Positions 10,611 to 21,351 of a stretch of DNA of 64,000 nt are shown in pieces; position 1 is the first letter of the stretch; every line of letters begins with the position of its first letter. Both the position numbers and the translations under genes were made by a program. Below the pieces are notes generated by a model, which worked only from the letters and a program-made list of their open reading frames with translations, was not told the origin of the DNA and made no database searches. Origin of the DNA: Apoda limacodes (Eukaryota; Arthropoda; Insecta; Lepidoptera; Limacodidae); NCBI GenBank assembly GCA_946406115.1, contig OX291558.1, forward strand, positions 20,886,205 to 20,950,204, in the 5' to 3' direction.

Positions 10611-11095
10611 ATCATTCCCCCGATCGACCCGGTCACGGTCGTAAAACTATAGTTAGGCGGCCTCGGCACGTACTAACGTCCCCAGATGACGATCTCGCTG
10701 TCCGGATAGCGAGATTAGTCTCTACGACCTCCCCGAATAGGGCCTCCCACCAAACACGACGCCGACGTCCCCGGGTTCGTCGGCGCCCACAAGGATACAC
10801 TAGGTATCAAAGAGTGCCGGGGCGCTTCTCGCCCCCACTCAATCGCAACCGTACCTGCGTAACGGGGAACTCCCCTCCTGGCGGTGACTCACCTTCGGGT
10901 TCGAGACTCACGCCGGTCGAAGGGACGCCCCCGAGAGCGATAACCCAAGCCGAGGCTTCCCCCGCGGGGAGCCCTTGAGCAATGGGCGCTATATGGGCTG
11001 AGGCTCCTTCAGAGTCTCGCCCCAAAAGTCCGGTGAAGCAGTAATGGCTGCAACAGCCAACTGCATAGTCATCTCAGAAAAAAAAAAAAAAAAAA
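10611..11095 (+). mobile_element. GC-rich poly-A retroposon, copy 1 (unknown family)
   Basis: It is GC-rich, starts near 'atcattcccccgatcgac' and ends in 18 A (11078-11095). Just before the tail is a perfect hairpin, ggctg-caa-cagcc, at 11046-11058. It shares most of its length with 17197-17652 and 25023-25478. A poly-A tail with a 3' stem-loop suggests target-primed reverse transcription, as a SINE or a truncated LINE 3' end. A frame across it (10544-10978, 144 codons) is arginine- and proline-rich with RRPRHVLTSPDDDLAVRIA; the other copies keep much of this frame but have stops, so it may be a relic of the parent element's coding region. Confidence 0.55.
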
Positions 11096-11696
11096 CATAC
11101 ATGTAATGACGGTCAGTCCGACGTTGTATTACTTTGAATATCGTGTTTAATAAACAAATGTGCAACTGATTTACTTAATAATCTAGAGTATTTTCGCTAG
11201 ATGGCGCTGATACGATAATGTATGATGGCAATGGCGCAAGACCTTCTCACACTTTGCCAGTTCTTATTGTTTGTTGCTATACTTTAAAGTTCACACTATT
11301 TTAACTGTAATTTTGTATCTATTCCTTTTTTATCAACGAAAACTTATTTGTATGGGGAACCCCATAATTGTTACTTTTTGAAGTTTTTCTTTTTTGTAAG
11401 GTAATTTTCACATTAAAACACATATTTTGTAAAATTTGAGGCTTCTACCTACGTCTAAGAATAAGTCTAAGAATAGCACTTTTCTATGCTCCGTTGGCAC
11501 GCTTTAGGTACGAAACCTTAAAAACTTAAAAAAATAACGGTTATCGAATAACGAATAGCTTTTTGTACCTATCTGAGAGATAAAATAATAGATTGTATCA
11601 CAAGGGAGAAAAATAATATTTTTGCGGCGAGGGCGCTATTTGGAATCTGTGTGCACCCTCTATGGGAAAATAAGGTACGAAAAAGCACAAAAATTA
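11096..11696. other. No gene seen
   Basis: AT-rich spacer. 'cgctagatggcgct' at about 11198-11211 recurs at about 15922; too short to classify. Confidence 0.4.
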
Positions 11697-11880
11697 ACTA
11701 GATAGTTGGAAGAGGGGCAGACTGTGGTGCAAAGGGTGTGGGTTCGATTCCTGCAATGGACAAACATTTCTATGATAAAAAATTGTATTTTTCTTGAGTC
11801 TGGTTGTATCTATGTATAATATGTATGTATTGTCAAAAAAAAATGTATTTATATATATATATACAGTGTGAGTCTTCATA
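11697..11880 (+). mobile_element. SINE family A, 3'-truncated
   Basis: The tRNA-like head ends in a perfect B box, gggttcgattcc, near 11740-11751, followed by 'ttcttgagtctgg' and 'tatgtataatatgtatgt' as in the full copy at 47622. The distal 'ccgctgtctggtatcc' part is missing, and the segment ends in a (ta)n run. Confidence 0.65.
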
Positions 11881-12287
11881 AAGTGCACATATTGAAACTG
11901 GGGATAGTATACTTAATTTTATCGACGGAAAGATTAATAAAAATAAATAAAAAAATATTTTTTTTTTATACATTTATTAAAGATCTTGCTTGCTACGATG
12001 ACCTCCTTGTAAGCAAATTGGTCTAACTTTTAAACTAAAACGATTAATCTCGATAAAAGAAACTTATTAGTAATTGGGAATAACAGAGCTTTTCTATAAA
12101 ATGACAATTACGGGAAAAAAGATGCTCTTAATTATTTATCAAGGTATAGACTATTCTTAATTTTTCCATATTTATGGACTAAAACAATTCACAATATTTG
12201 TTGGTTTAATGCTAAAGTAACAAAATTTTATACTTTATTTTATTGATAATTATCCAACTTGCAAACGTATCGTACTTGTATTTCACT
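11881..12287. other. No gene seen
   Basis: AT-rich spacer with poly-T and poly-A tracts only. Confidence 0.4.
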
Positions 12288-12605
12288 AACTCCTAGTGAC
12301 TTATAAAGTCCTAGTACATCAATCTTGCAAACACATAAATCTTCATTGAAGTAAGGAATACGATGGAAATATACATACATAGAAATAATCTTCCTTCGCT
12401 TATGACTCCCTTAATATTAGTCTTTAAAAAAATATATCTTATATGCCATATATATAATAACTACATCAATAACGTTCATAAATAAATAAATATTTTCATA
12501 GTAACGATGCAGTGAAAAGATTAACCTTGAGCTAGGACTTGAACCTGCAACAATAATTACAGTCCATGTAAGTGCTATAATAAATTGAGCTATAGAGGTT
12601 CAAGT
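12288..12605 (-). mobile_element. SINE family B, near full length
   Basis: On the minus strand the tRNA-derived head (B box 'gttcaagtcctagctcaag') leads into 'gttaatcttttcactgcatc', a body with 'aagggagtcataagcgaagg', and a tail 'gatgtactaggactttataa' and 'gtcactaggagtta'. Same order as the plus-strand copy at 15505-15830 and the partial one at 50547. Transcription would be by RNA polymerase III from the A and B boxes. Confidence 0.75.
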
Positions 12606-13699
12606 CATAAATAATAATAAAAAATAAATATTGTAATGAACCTAATTTGACTCCACAGATTCAATAAGTAAGTATGGGAGTAACTTTTAGTTTTAATTCA
12701 CAATCTCTAAATTTAAACATTATATTACTTATTTCATTAACTTTTATAATGCAAAGAATTACAGAGCAATTAAGTCAGAAAGGCTCTGTAATTTAAGGTA
12801 GGAATTTAAAATATCTCAGTTATCTCTGCTGCATCCTCAGAATACTGTAAATTTTCACCATTTTCACGTGGATTTTTGAAATTGTTATTTAAATTTCAGT
12901 TATTATGATTAAAGGTATTAAATTATTTTAGGAGTAGGACATATCTTGAAAATCTTACATTTTGTACGAGTTCTTTCGTTTTTACAGCTACTGTTGAGTA
13001 AACGAAACACATTATTGCTAATGTGAAAAAATATTGTAAATAAACATTTTTTTTCTATTTCATATATATGTTTACCAGATCATCAAATAGATTAAAAAAA
13101 TGATTGCGATAAAATCTTTTTTTTTTCATTTAGCCAACGAGGTTGTCATTTTGATTTATACAAATATATTATGATATTTTTTTGCCCTTTTAATCAGTTC
13201 TTTCCCCCAGCTTATTTACAAGCAGATTTAATGAATATAAATATTTAAGTTTAACCAGGAACTTTGCGTATACCGAGAATTTTTAATTAATTTTCAACCA
13301 ACCGAAGGCACACTGGTTGATTTGGATTGGACATTCGGTTCTATAAATTACTGTCTACACTGACAGGCGACTGTCACATCGGCGGTGGTGCGGAGTACGT
13401 CTACCAACAGAACCACGTTTATAACAATAATTCACATGCATATGTGCTAGAAAGAAGCTAAGAATTAAAGTTCAAAAACGTGTTAATTAGTAATAAATAT
13501 TCTTAAAATATGAATGATAGCTCATTCGATTCGGAATGATGTCTAACTAAATCTATTCGAAGGATTTTCTAATATGTAAAAAATTGTAAATGTTGAAAAA
13601 AAGGCAGTTTGTTTTTTGTTAATAACTCCGAAACTATTACTTAATCATTAAAAAAAATTAAGGAAAAGGCCTTGAGGGTTTTTCTCTATATGTGCATAT
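12606..13699. other. No gene seen
   Basis: AT-rich spacer. One short hairpin, tgacag-gcga-ctgtca, at about 13359-13374. No coding signal. Confidence 0.4.
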
Positions 13700-14187
13700 A
13701 CATATGCAGTACTGCTGCCATCTCTGGACGGGCTGAGAGAATCGATGATGATCCCAAACTCACAAGCCGTATGGAACCCTTAAGTGTGAGGATAGAGTTT
13801 GCCTCCCTGTGTGTATTCTACCGCTTCCATAGTGGGATGTATTTTGAGTAATTGTTCAAAATGATACGTACGGCTACTTTCTACCTTCGCACCTATGAGC
13901 GATAGTCGGCAGGCAATTCATTCTAACACCTTGGAATCTAAATGGTCACGGACTGTGCAGTTTCAAGGGAACTTCCTTCCGCGAACGCTATGTTTGTGGA
14001 ATAAACATCCTGCCTAGGATTTTTTCTATGAACTACAATGTGGGGTTCTTCAAGAAGGAAGTTATTAATTAAGGGTCAGCAACGCGCGAGTGATGCTCCT
14101 GGTGTTGAAAGCGTCTATAGGCTACGGTGACCGCTTACCATCAGGCGGACCGTTAGATTGTTTGCCACCTTAGTGGTATAAAAAAGG
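13700..14187 (+). pseudogene. Decayed CR1-type retrotransposon, 3' end
   Basis: 'gtactgctgccatctctgg' starts a match to the young CR1 copies (YCCHLW codons), followed by a deletion of roughly 56 bp, then 'gatcccaaactcac', 'ctactttctacc' and 'gttcttcaagaaggaagtta'. It ends in the family's 3' signature 'ggctacggtgaccgcttacc' and 'tttgccaccttagtggtata' with a short A tail. Frameshifts and stops throughout. Plainly the same family as 9130, 35142, 50705 and 55437 but older than the 35 and 55 kb copies. Confidence 0.85.
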
Positions 14188-14690
14188 TTTTCGTTAACCA
14201 TTCTTCGTGCTTTTATTAATCCAGAGAATTCTCTATCATTGTACCACATTGTATCTTAATCGATCTAAAATCGAATCCGTTTATTAGATTGAGAAAACAC
14301 ACCTTCACAATCTTTTATATTTAAATAATTTAAGTAATCTATGACAATACAGATTGACTACCAACTTAATCTTGCAAATAACCGTGTAAAACAAGTTGAA
14401 CATGTCAGACTTAAGCCAACGATAAACTTAATTCAAACATGTTCTGATAATTTAGAAAGATAACAATAGTTAGTTGTATTAAAACTAAGCCACAGTATAA
14501 GGGTAGTTTTGAAATATCGTTTGTGTAATAACAAGTTTGCGGTCCTCGTTTAGGTTACCTACGTGGTTTAAATCTAGGAATATTAAAATAATGTGTGGGT
14601 AATCTAGATGGTTCTATCTAACGTATTACCTGGCTTGTATTCATACACATATTATGCATACAAAAATAGAGTACTTGTGATACCTGGCTT
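14188..14690. other. No gene seen
   Basis: AT-rich spacer without recognisable features. Confidence 0.4.
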
Positions 14691-14885
14691 ATACCGAGCC
14701 GCGCACTGCCAGATTTTTTATTAGGCCGATCGTTCTGTGTCTCGAAAGAAAATAAACTACATCGGCCAACAAATAATAGGGCAGTGCGCGCAGTCGCTTA
14801 TATTACAGTAGTCGTAGCTGACCGATTCTTTGATCGGCCGATTTAAAAGTGGGCAGCGCGCAGCTGCGTTGAGAGTTGGCCTATG
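14691..14885. mobile_element. Palindromic MITE-like element
   Basis: 'gccgcgcactgcc' near 14698-14710 is answered by 'gggcagtgcgcgc' near 14780 and by 'gggcagcgcgcagctgc' near 14854. 'aggccgatcg' and 'gatcggccga' also pair inside. Multiple GC-rich inverted repeats in AT-rich DNA suggest a fold-back MITE, perhaps two partial copies head to head. No transposase. Confidence 0.45.
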
Positions 14886-15504
14886 CATTGTAGCATTATT
14901 ATTTTAAAATTGGTTGAAATGCCAACATTTATTAGTACTCGCCACAGTATGAAAATCTGTATACCTATAGCCTAGTTAATATCGACACAAAAAAGCAAAC
15001 ATTGCAAACGCATGTAACTATAATTTTTTATATGTGGTTAGGTCTCCTGAAAATAGTTAATACTCAAGTTTGTGACCTTAGAAATCCTGTGCTAATCCCA
15101 TGGTGCTCTAAAAACTGCGAAAATCTGGCACTTGTTTTCGTATTTTTGAAAACTATAGGTACCTTAAGGAACCGATTTTCAGGAAGGTATATTTGTCCCA
15201 TACTTTATTGAAGCAAACTAAATTAGACAACACAAACACTCTAGATCCATTAATTGTGAAGAAACAGTTAGTTAAAGAGGGCATTTTATTCCTAAAAGTG
15301 AAAATTATCGGTTAGGTCATTTGCCAGACACATACCTACTGGCTTAACTAATGGTTGCCTCAAAACTAAAAATGATAGTAAAATATCGGATAATCGGATA
15401 AATGATGTAAACATTCTAGTGAATAATGTCAGTATTATATAAAATAAATAAATATTAAATAAATGATGTTAAAATAAATGTAAACCATAAAAAGCACACA
15501 GTTT
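14886..15504. other. No gene seen
   Basis: AT-rich spacer. The open frame 15002-15211 has no motif. Confidence 0.4.
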
Positions 15505-15830
15505 AGTCTTACCTCCTTTTGAAAGGGGCCTTACCATACATTCCGTTACCTTAAGTTGCAGGTTCAAGTCCTGGCTCAAGGTTAATCTTTTGACGGCATC
15601 TTTACTATAAAAAAAATTATTTACATTGATGATGTAGACATAGATATGGCTTGTATGATATAGTTTCTTCTAAGACTAACCTTCAGGGAGTCATATACGA
15701 AGTAAGATTATTTCTATGTATGTATATTTATATTTTTTTCTTAATTGTATGAAGATTTTATGTATTTGTAAGATTGATGTACTAGCACTTTATAAGGCAC
15801 TAGGAGCTGTTCGAGTAGATTAAAATAATA
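15505..15830 (+). mobile_element. SINE family B, near full length
   Basis: The B box 'gttcaagtcctggctcaag' is followed by 'gttaatcttttgacggcatc', the body with 'cagggagtcatatacgaagt', and the tail 'gatgtactagcactttataa' and 'ggcactaggagctg'. Inverse orientation to the copy at 12288. The A-box half of the head is eroded. Confidence 0.75.
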
Positions 15831-16437
15831 ATAAAATTATATGTTGAAAAAGCAAATAAGCCCATGAAAATACAATTATTATTAAAATGGTGGGATAACA
15901 AATAAAGAAAACAACGCCACCGCTAGATGGCGCTAGATATCTAGAGAATATATAAATTTAAAAGTGTGGCTGAATTTAAAACTTGTAATTATTCGCTTCG
16001 CTCGTAGTTGATATTTTGAATGAAAAATGGCGCTTTTATACATAATTGGTAGAATAAACAGTACATAGAGCGCGCGAGGTACGTACAGTACAGGTTTCAT
16101 GTCATTATCGCCCGTGGGTTTTATAGACGCTCGCTTTGCTTTAAGAGAAGTAAAATTTTTAAAGAAAAAACCCGTAGGAGTTATTATGGTTTGTCAGCAC
16201 GTAATGATACTTTACGAGTTAGTATGACGAAAAAATTTAAATTTGTTTATAGCTAGATGTTTTATACAATTATATTTTCTATCGCACACAGTACACAATT
16301 TCATTTAGATACTTGACACGAGACCATATAAATTAATCAGACTGAAACATAGTGCAGGTCATGATTTAAAGTCGATACTCACCTTTTATTTACTAGAGAC
16401 TCCAGCATGTCTGGGGATTAGTGCGAGCTAATAATTA
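15831..16437. other. No gene seen
   Basis: Spacer with the palindromic 'cgctagatggcgctagatatctag' region near 15922-15945 (first 14 bases shared with 11198). Otherwise featureless. The tandem duplication starts at its right edge. Confidence 0.4.
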
Positions 16438-17196
16438 ATTTACTATTATCTTGTAATTTGATTGTACTGAGATGAGAACTTGTAATGAGATTTTTTTATA
16501 TACCTAGTTTACAATTAAAATTATTCCCAAATTCTATAAGAATCTAATCAGAAAGGCTAATAGTAATTTGTCTTTAAATTAATTTTATAAAATAGTATTT
16601 AACATCTAAGAAAGTATCCAATGGCACTTTTCTTAAGTAGGAGATAGACGTCCGAGTTAGGATGCGTACTTGTGGCTTGACTTGACGACCTCTTTCGACA
16701 GTGGGTGCGTTCTTTTTGGGATACAGAATCATTATTTTCATTACTTTTGTCACCTATCATCCGTTTGTTTAGCATTGGTATCAAAAATATCGAAATTTCA
16801 GTATCATCTGTGACAAACTGTCATGCGTTCGTTTACGATATTTTTGTTATTTTTGTTACTTTTGCCACCGAAAAATGAAACTTTAGACCCATGACTGGAG
16901 GTTGGGTTTTTGTCTTAATCTGTCAAACTGCCTATACATATTCATTGTTTATGGTGGTGTGTGTGTGTGTGTGTGTTTTATCGTAGTGTGTGTACATCAA
17001 CTTCGTTTAGCAAGTTTTGTTACCAAAAATTTTGTTAGTAACGTTTCAAAGCTACACGAACGGTAGGTGTCGGTGGCAAAACTGGCGTTATCAAAAGTGT
17101 GAAAAGTATCATTCGTGGGAACTCTTAATCCCAAAACGAGCGCGCCCAGTATATATCAGCCTAAGTACGCGAACTTTAAAATCCGCCGAGTAAATT
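16438..17196. other. Non-coding left part of duplication copy 1
   Basis: No gene recognised. It holds a (gt)10 microsatellite at 16957-16976 and 'ttactttt(g)(t/c)cac' repeats at 16740 and 16858. A minus-strand open frame at 16599-16784 (61 codons) has no motif and is perfectly copied at 24425-24610 only because the whole block is duplicated. Confidence 0.5.
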
Positions 17197-17652
17197 TTCA
17201 TCCCCCCGACCGACCTCGGCGTGGTCGTAAAACTATAGTTAGGCGGCCTCGGCACGTACTAACGGCCCCAGATGACGATCTCGGCGTCCGGGTAGCGAGA
17301 TTAGCCTCTACGACCTCCCCTAACAGGGCCTCCCCCCTAACACGACGCTGACGTACCCGGGTTCGTCGGCGCCCGCAAGGATACACGAGGTATCAAAGAG
17401 TGCCGGGGCGCTTCTAGCCCCCACTTAATCGCAACCGCACCCAGGTAACGGGGAATTCCTCTCCGGGCGGTGACTCACCTTCGGGTTTGAGGCTCACGCC
17501 GGTTGAAGGGACGCCCCCGAGAGCGACAACCCAAGCCCTTGATCGTTGGGCGCTATATGGGCTGAGGCACCTTGAGAGTCACGCCCCAAAAAGCCCGGTG
17601 AAGCAGTAATGGCTGCAACAGCCAGCTGCATTGTCAGTTCAGAAAAAAAAAA
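17197..17652 (+). mobile_element. GC-rich poly-A retroposon, copy 2
   Basis: It matches 10611-11095 from 'tcatccccccgaccgacc' to the hairpin 'ggctgcaacagcc' and a 10-A tail (17643-17652). It differs from copy 1 by substitutions and a deletion near 17539 (after 'caacccaagcc'). The open frame RRPRHVLTAPDDDLGVRVA is kept, then broken by a stop. Copied again at 25023-25478. Confidence 0.6.
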
Positions 17653-18077
17653 TTGCCCGATAATATACAACCGGTTTGAAATTTTGTGGCATTGTGTATC
17701 ACGCCTACGAGCCGCGAGCCGTCATTTTACTACCGTAGCAGGGATAGTTCGTCGTGCCTCATGTATGGTTTAATATAAGTACTTATACCTACATAATTTC
17801 GGTTCAAAATAATGTCGGTTAGCATAAGCATACATATATATTCAATTAATAAAACAATTTTTAATGGTTATTTAAAACAAAGATTATAATTATAAATGTT
17901 TCCTTTGTTCACAACAAAATAAGCTTGTATTAACGTGTGTCACTACCGCAAGCCAGTAACTTTGTAGTACTTGAAAACTGAAGTCTTTAAGTACGACCTT
18001 GTCACCCATTTTACAGTCTCTAGTTAAGGGGAGGACACTTTGTTCTTTGTGTTCTTCATTAGTAGCACTAGTCTTAA
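17653..18077. other. No gene seen
   Basis: AT-rich spacer within duplication copy 1. Confidence 0.4.
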
Positions 18078-18305
18078 TATATATAAATCTCGTGTCACAA
18101 TGTTTGTCCTCAATGGACTCCTAAACTACTGAACCGATTTTGATCAAACTTCGTAAATATCTGTTATTTGATCCAACTTAAAAGATAGGATAGTTTTTAT
18201 CTCGATATGTCAAGTGCGAGCCGGACTCGGGCACTATAGGTAAAAACCCACTTTCGCCGGGTACAGAGGGACGGCAGCGGAACAACGTTCGCCGGGACAG
18301 CTAGT
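18078..18305 (+). mobile_element. Helitron-like element, group B, single-unit form
   Basis: It starts 'ttaatatatataaatctcgt', has 'aaactactgaaccgatttt' and one 'gtcaagtgcgagccggact' unit, and ends 'gccgggacagCTAG|T'. It is the short counterpart of 5664-6254. Copied at 25904-26131. Confidence 0.5.
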
Positions 18306-19479
18306 ACTTTTATATATTTTGCAACAGAGGTTGAATAACAACTTTATATAGATAACTATTTTTTCTATATACACTAGTTACTGAATTTTTATACAAAATT
18401 TTATTTGCCTCAGCTACCTCGTGTAACACAAATCAAAAATGTCGGAGCAATGGTACTTAAGTTGTCGTCGCACAAACATACAAATTTACAACAAACAAGC
18501 GCTTCAGTATCGCACCGCTTAGACATCGCTCGCTTTGCTTGTTATATATCATATCATTACAAGATTTCCAAGAAGGAATAACTAGGCTGTGGTTTTAATA
18601 CACACCTCTTAGTAACATTTTACACAATGGTAAAATGAAAGATCAGGGACAAAATCATATACCCCTTTGCAACTTTTTGACGAACAATAAGAAGTTAGTT
18701 GGACAGTGGCGTAGTAGATTGAGAGAAGATAATCAAAACATAATGTTGGATAGGTCCAATTAATTTACGAGAGCGATATAGGCCAGAATATTAATTTCTG
18801 TAACACTGAAAATTTAAATGTATTAAAAGTCATCAGCTATATTAAAATTGAACAGAAATTCAATAGAATTTTTCGAAATTAAGAAAATAATTTTTAATAA
18901 TACTAAAAAAACTAAATTTTCAAATATATTACTTACGTTATAATAGTTAACCAGCCAACATGACGTCCGTAAGTAGGTAAAAACGTGACGTTCAAAGTTT
19001 AAGCACACGAACGGAATAAAATTACCGTGTATCTGTGTGTTTTATGCGATGTAGTTCTAAGCTATCTTTTTTGATATTCTTGTGTATTTTAAGCAAGATA
19101 TAAGGTAAAAAAACTAACAAAGAATGTAAAGATCATTTGTTGCAATGCAAAAAAAAAAAAAATTTGCTAATGCAAAGTGTTCAGAAAAAGTTAAGTAATA
19201 TTTTCATTCTTTTACTTTTTTGCTTTCCATTTCAATAAAATTAACTCTATTCTATCTTATATTAGATTTAACGACACATTAAATAGATTATCCTATTTGT
19301 TATGGTATAGGATCCTTCATAGTTATGTTACCAATATATTAGCAACACAAAATTTGATCAGTAAATTCTAGACGGTTTTAATCTACACAAGCTGTATTTA
19401 AGCCGTCTTAATTTTAGAACGTAAATCAGTTTAAATCAAAACATTACAACACATCTGGATTTTCATTAATCAACACGCA
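18306..19479. other. No gene seen
   Basis: AT-rich spacer with a 14-A run at 19149-19162 (15 A in copy 2). The minus-strand open frame 18823-19008 has no motif. Confidence 0.4.
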
Positions 19480-19570
19480 TTAAGCCTACGACAGGGTGGA
19501 GTCTTAAATAAATAATAATCTCGTCTAGACTTTAGACCGTGACCTGTGCTGTGTGCTCTAGCCTAATTTT
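19480..19570. repeat. Short repeat family D, copy 2
   Basis: 'ggtggagtcttaaataaata' followed by 'gaccgtgacctgtgc' matches 5366, 45885 and 61741. A (tg)-rich stretch follows at 19585-19612. Copied at 27307-27397. Confidence 0.45.
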
Positions 19571-20275
19571 ATTTATATATTCGCGTTGAGTGTGTGTCTG
19601 TGTGTGTGTGTCGTCTCATAAGTGTTTATGTATATGAACAAGTCATGTAATTCGTGGGTATTTTGATATGTGTAATCACATTTGCTGAGAAAAATATAAT
19701 CGCACACGATGTTGAAAAAAGTATTCATAGAGTGGATTTCATTGATTACGACCTTCGTTGTAGCGACACAACGTTAAATCTTAGTCTAAGTTAAGAAAAA
19801 AAAATCATGTGGATATAGCGACTTTGCATGTAACACCGAGTTCGGCAGTTTTTAATGAATCATTTGTAAACAAATTCTGTAATCTGTTAAAAATATTGCG
19901 TTTGGAGTCGGCCGCCAAAGACACAAAGATGTGTTTCTTTCACAAACATTTATAATCTTTTGTTTACATCCACACAGATGGTCTGCAACTGTGGTGACCT
20001 TTACGTTTTGTTTATAAATATCAGCTAAGTAAGTAGGTAAGCGTGTACGTTTCGGAGTTAAATTTATGGTTAAGGTGCAAAGAGATTGTGGCAGTACAAA
20101 CTGGGTTTAGTAAACTTTTAAATAAGTATGGCTGCTAAAAGCAAATTTACTTTAACGACTTCCGGGTATAACGGCTAAATTAAAGTGGTCCCTTCATCGT
20201 CGTTTTACCCGAAATCCATTGTATTTCTTTTTGAAACACCAAAGCCATTTTTGAAGATTCATTATTTATGACATA
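19571..20275. other. No gene seen
   Basis: AT-rich spacer within duplication copy 1. Confidence 0.4.
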
Positions 20276-20608
20276 CTAGCTTCTGCTACCGGCTTTGCCC
20301 ACGCTAAATTTCGATATTGACATACCGACAGCAGCGCCACCTACCGGGTTCAATTGCATTTGTAAATCATCCAGGAAACCATCGTAATACCCATATAAAA
20401 TTTCAACCCAATGGGTTCAGGCCGTTGTCCTATTACCCGTTTTCCCGTAGGAATGAAGCATTTTCCCGCAGTAAAAAGTAACCTATATTCATCAGGGATA
20501 AATGTCGGCTTCTAATGGTAAAAGAATTTTTCAAATCGGTCCAGTACTTTCGGAGTCTATTCAATACAAACAATCAAATCTTTCCTCTTTATAATATAAG
20601 AGTAGATA
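20276..20608 (-). mobile_element. Helitron-like element, group A, full length
   Basis: On the minus strand it runs from 'ctcttatattataaagagga' to 'gggcaaagccggtagcagaa' and then 'gCTAG|T', with 'ccgattt' and 'ggttactttttactgcggg'-type blocks typical of the group. The small terminal stem is altered. Copied at 28103-28435. Confidence 0.5.
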
Positions 20609-21351
20609 AGGGTAGATTATATAAGACGTAGTTTATAATTTTTCAAAACAAAATCTAATACGCAAATCATTAGCACAAATCAAACAATACTATACGAGGC
20701 GTTGTAATTGTTTTAGCTATGAGCTATATCTCTACATAAAATATATTTGGAAAAAAAATAATTGATTCAGAACGCAGGAACGTACCAACACTAAAATGAA
20801 CAATGGCAGATTTTTTTATGAGTGTGTTTATTTGAGCGTCATGTATAAACTATTAACTTTCTATGGTGAAATATATATTGACAGATCCACGCAGACGCAT
20901 GTGGATCTGTTAGTAAGTAAACTATAATAATAATAAAATAACAAACTACGATGATGGTAATGTAAAACGAGAAAATATATATAGTCAAGAAAAATCTACT
21001 TTTCAAAGAAGAAGGAGATTCTTTCGTTCGGTAACTTTTATTGCATTTCTTTACTGTAATTATTTAGCACAGTATTATTATAATGCATCTCTTTAATGAA
21101 AAAAAACATGTTAAGTTTATTTACAATTGAACTTTCTATGATAAGGGTTAAAAAGTTCTGAGGGGAGGAGCTTGGCTGCACGAATAAAGAATCAAAGAAA
21201 GCAATATCAACAGTAAACGACACAAGTGTTGTTTGCGAAATTCAAAGGGGAAAATTTAATACAAATAGGGAGATCTCGTTAAAATTTTATAATTAATACA
21301 AGAGTTTGAGTATTTCGCTCGCCGCATAAGCAGCTAGTGTGGTCTTTGTGG
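20609..21351. other. Spacer with a perfect 10-bp inverted repeat
   Basis: acagatccac-gcagacgcat-gtggatctgt at 20881-20910 can form a hairpin with a 10-base loop; it is copied at 28708-28737. No transcript signal is visible. The minus-strand open frame 21038-21223 has no motif. Confidence 0.5.

Noticed and set aside
10544..10978. 144-codon frame as a host gene
   Set aside because: It begins at a TTG in unrelated DNA, and other copies of the same repeat carry stops. Treated as a retroposon relic.
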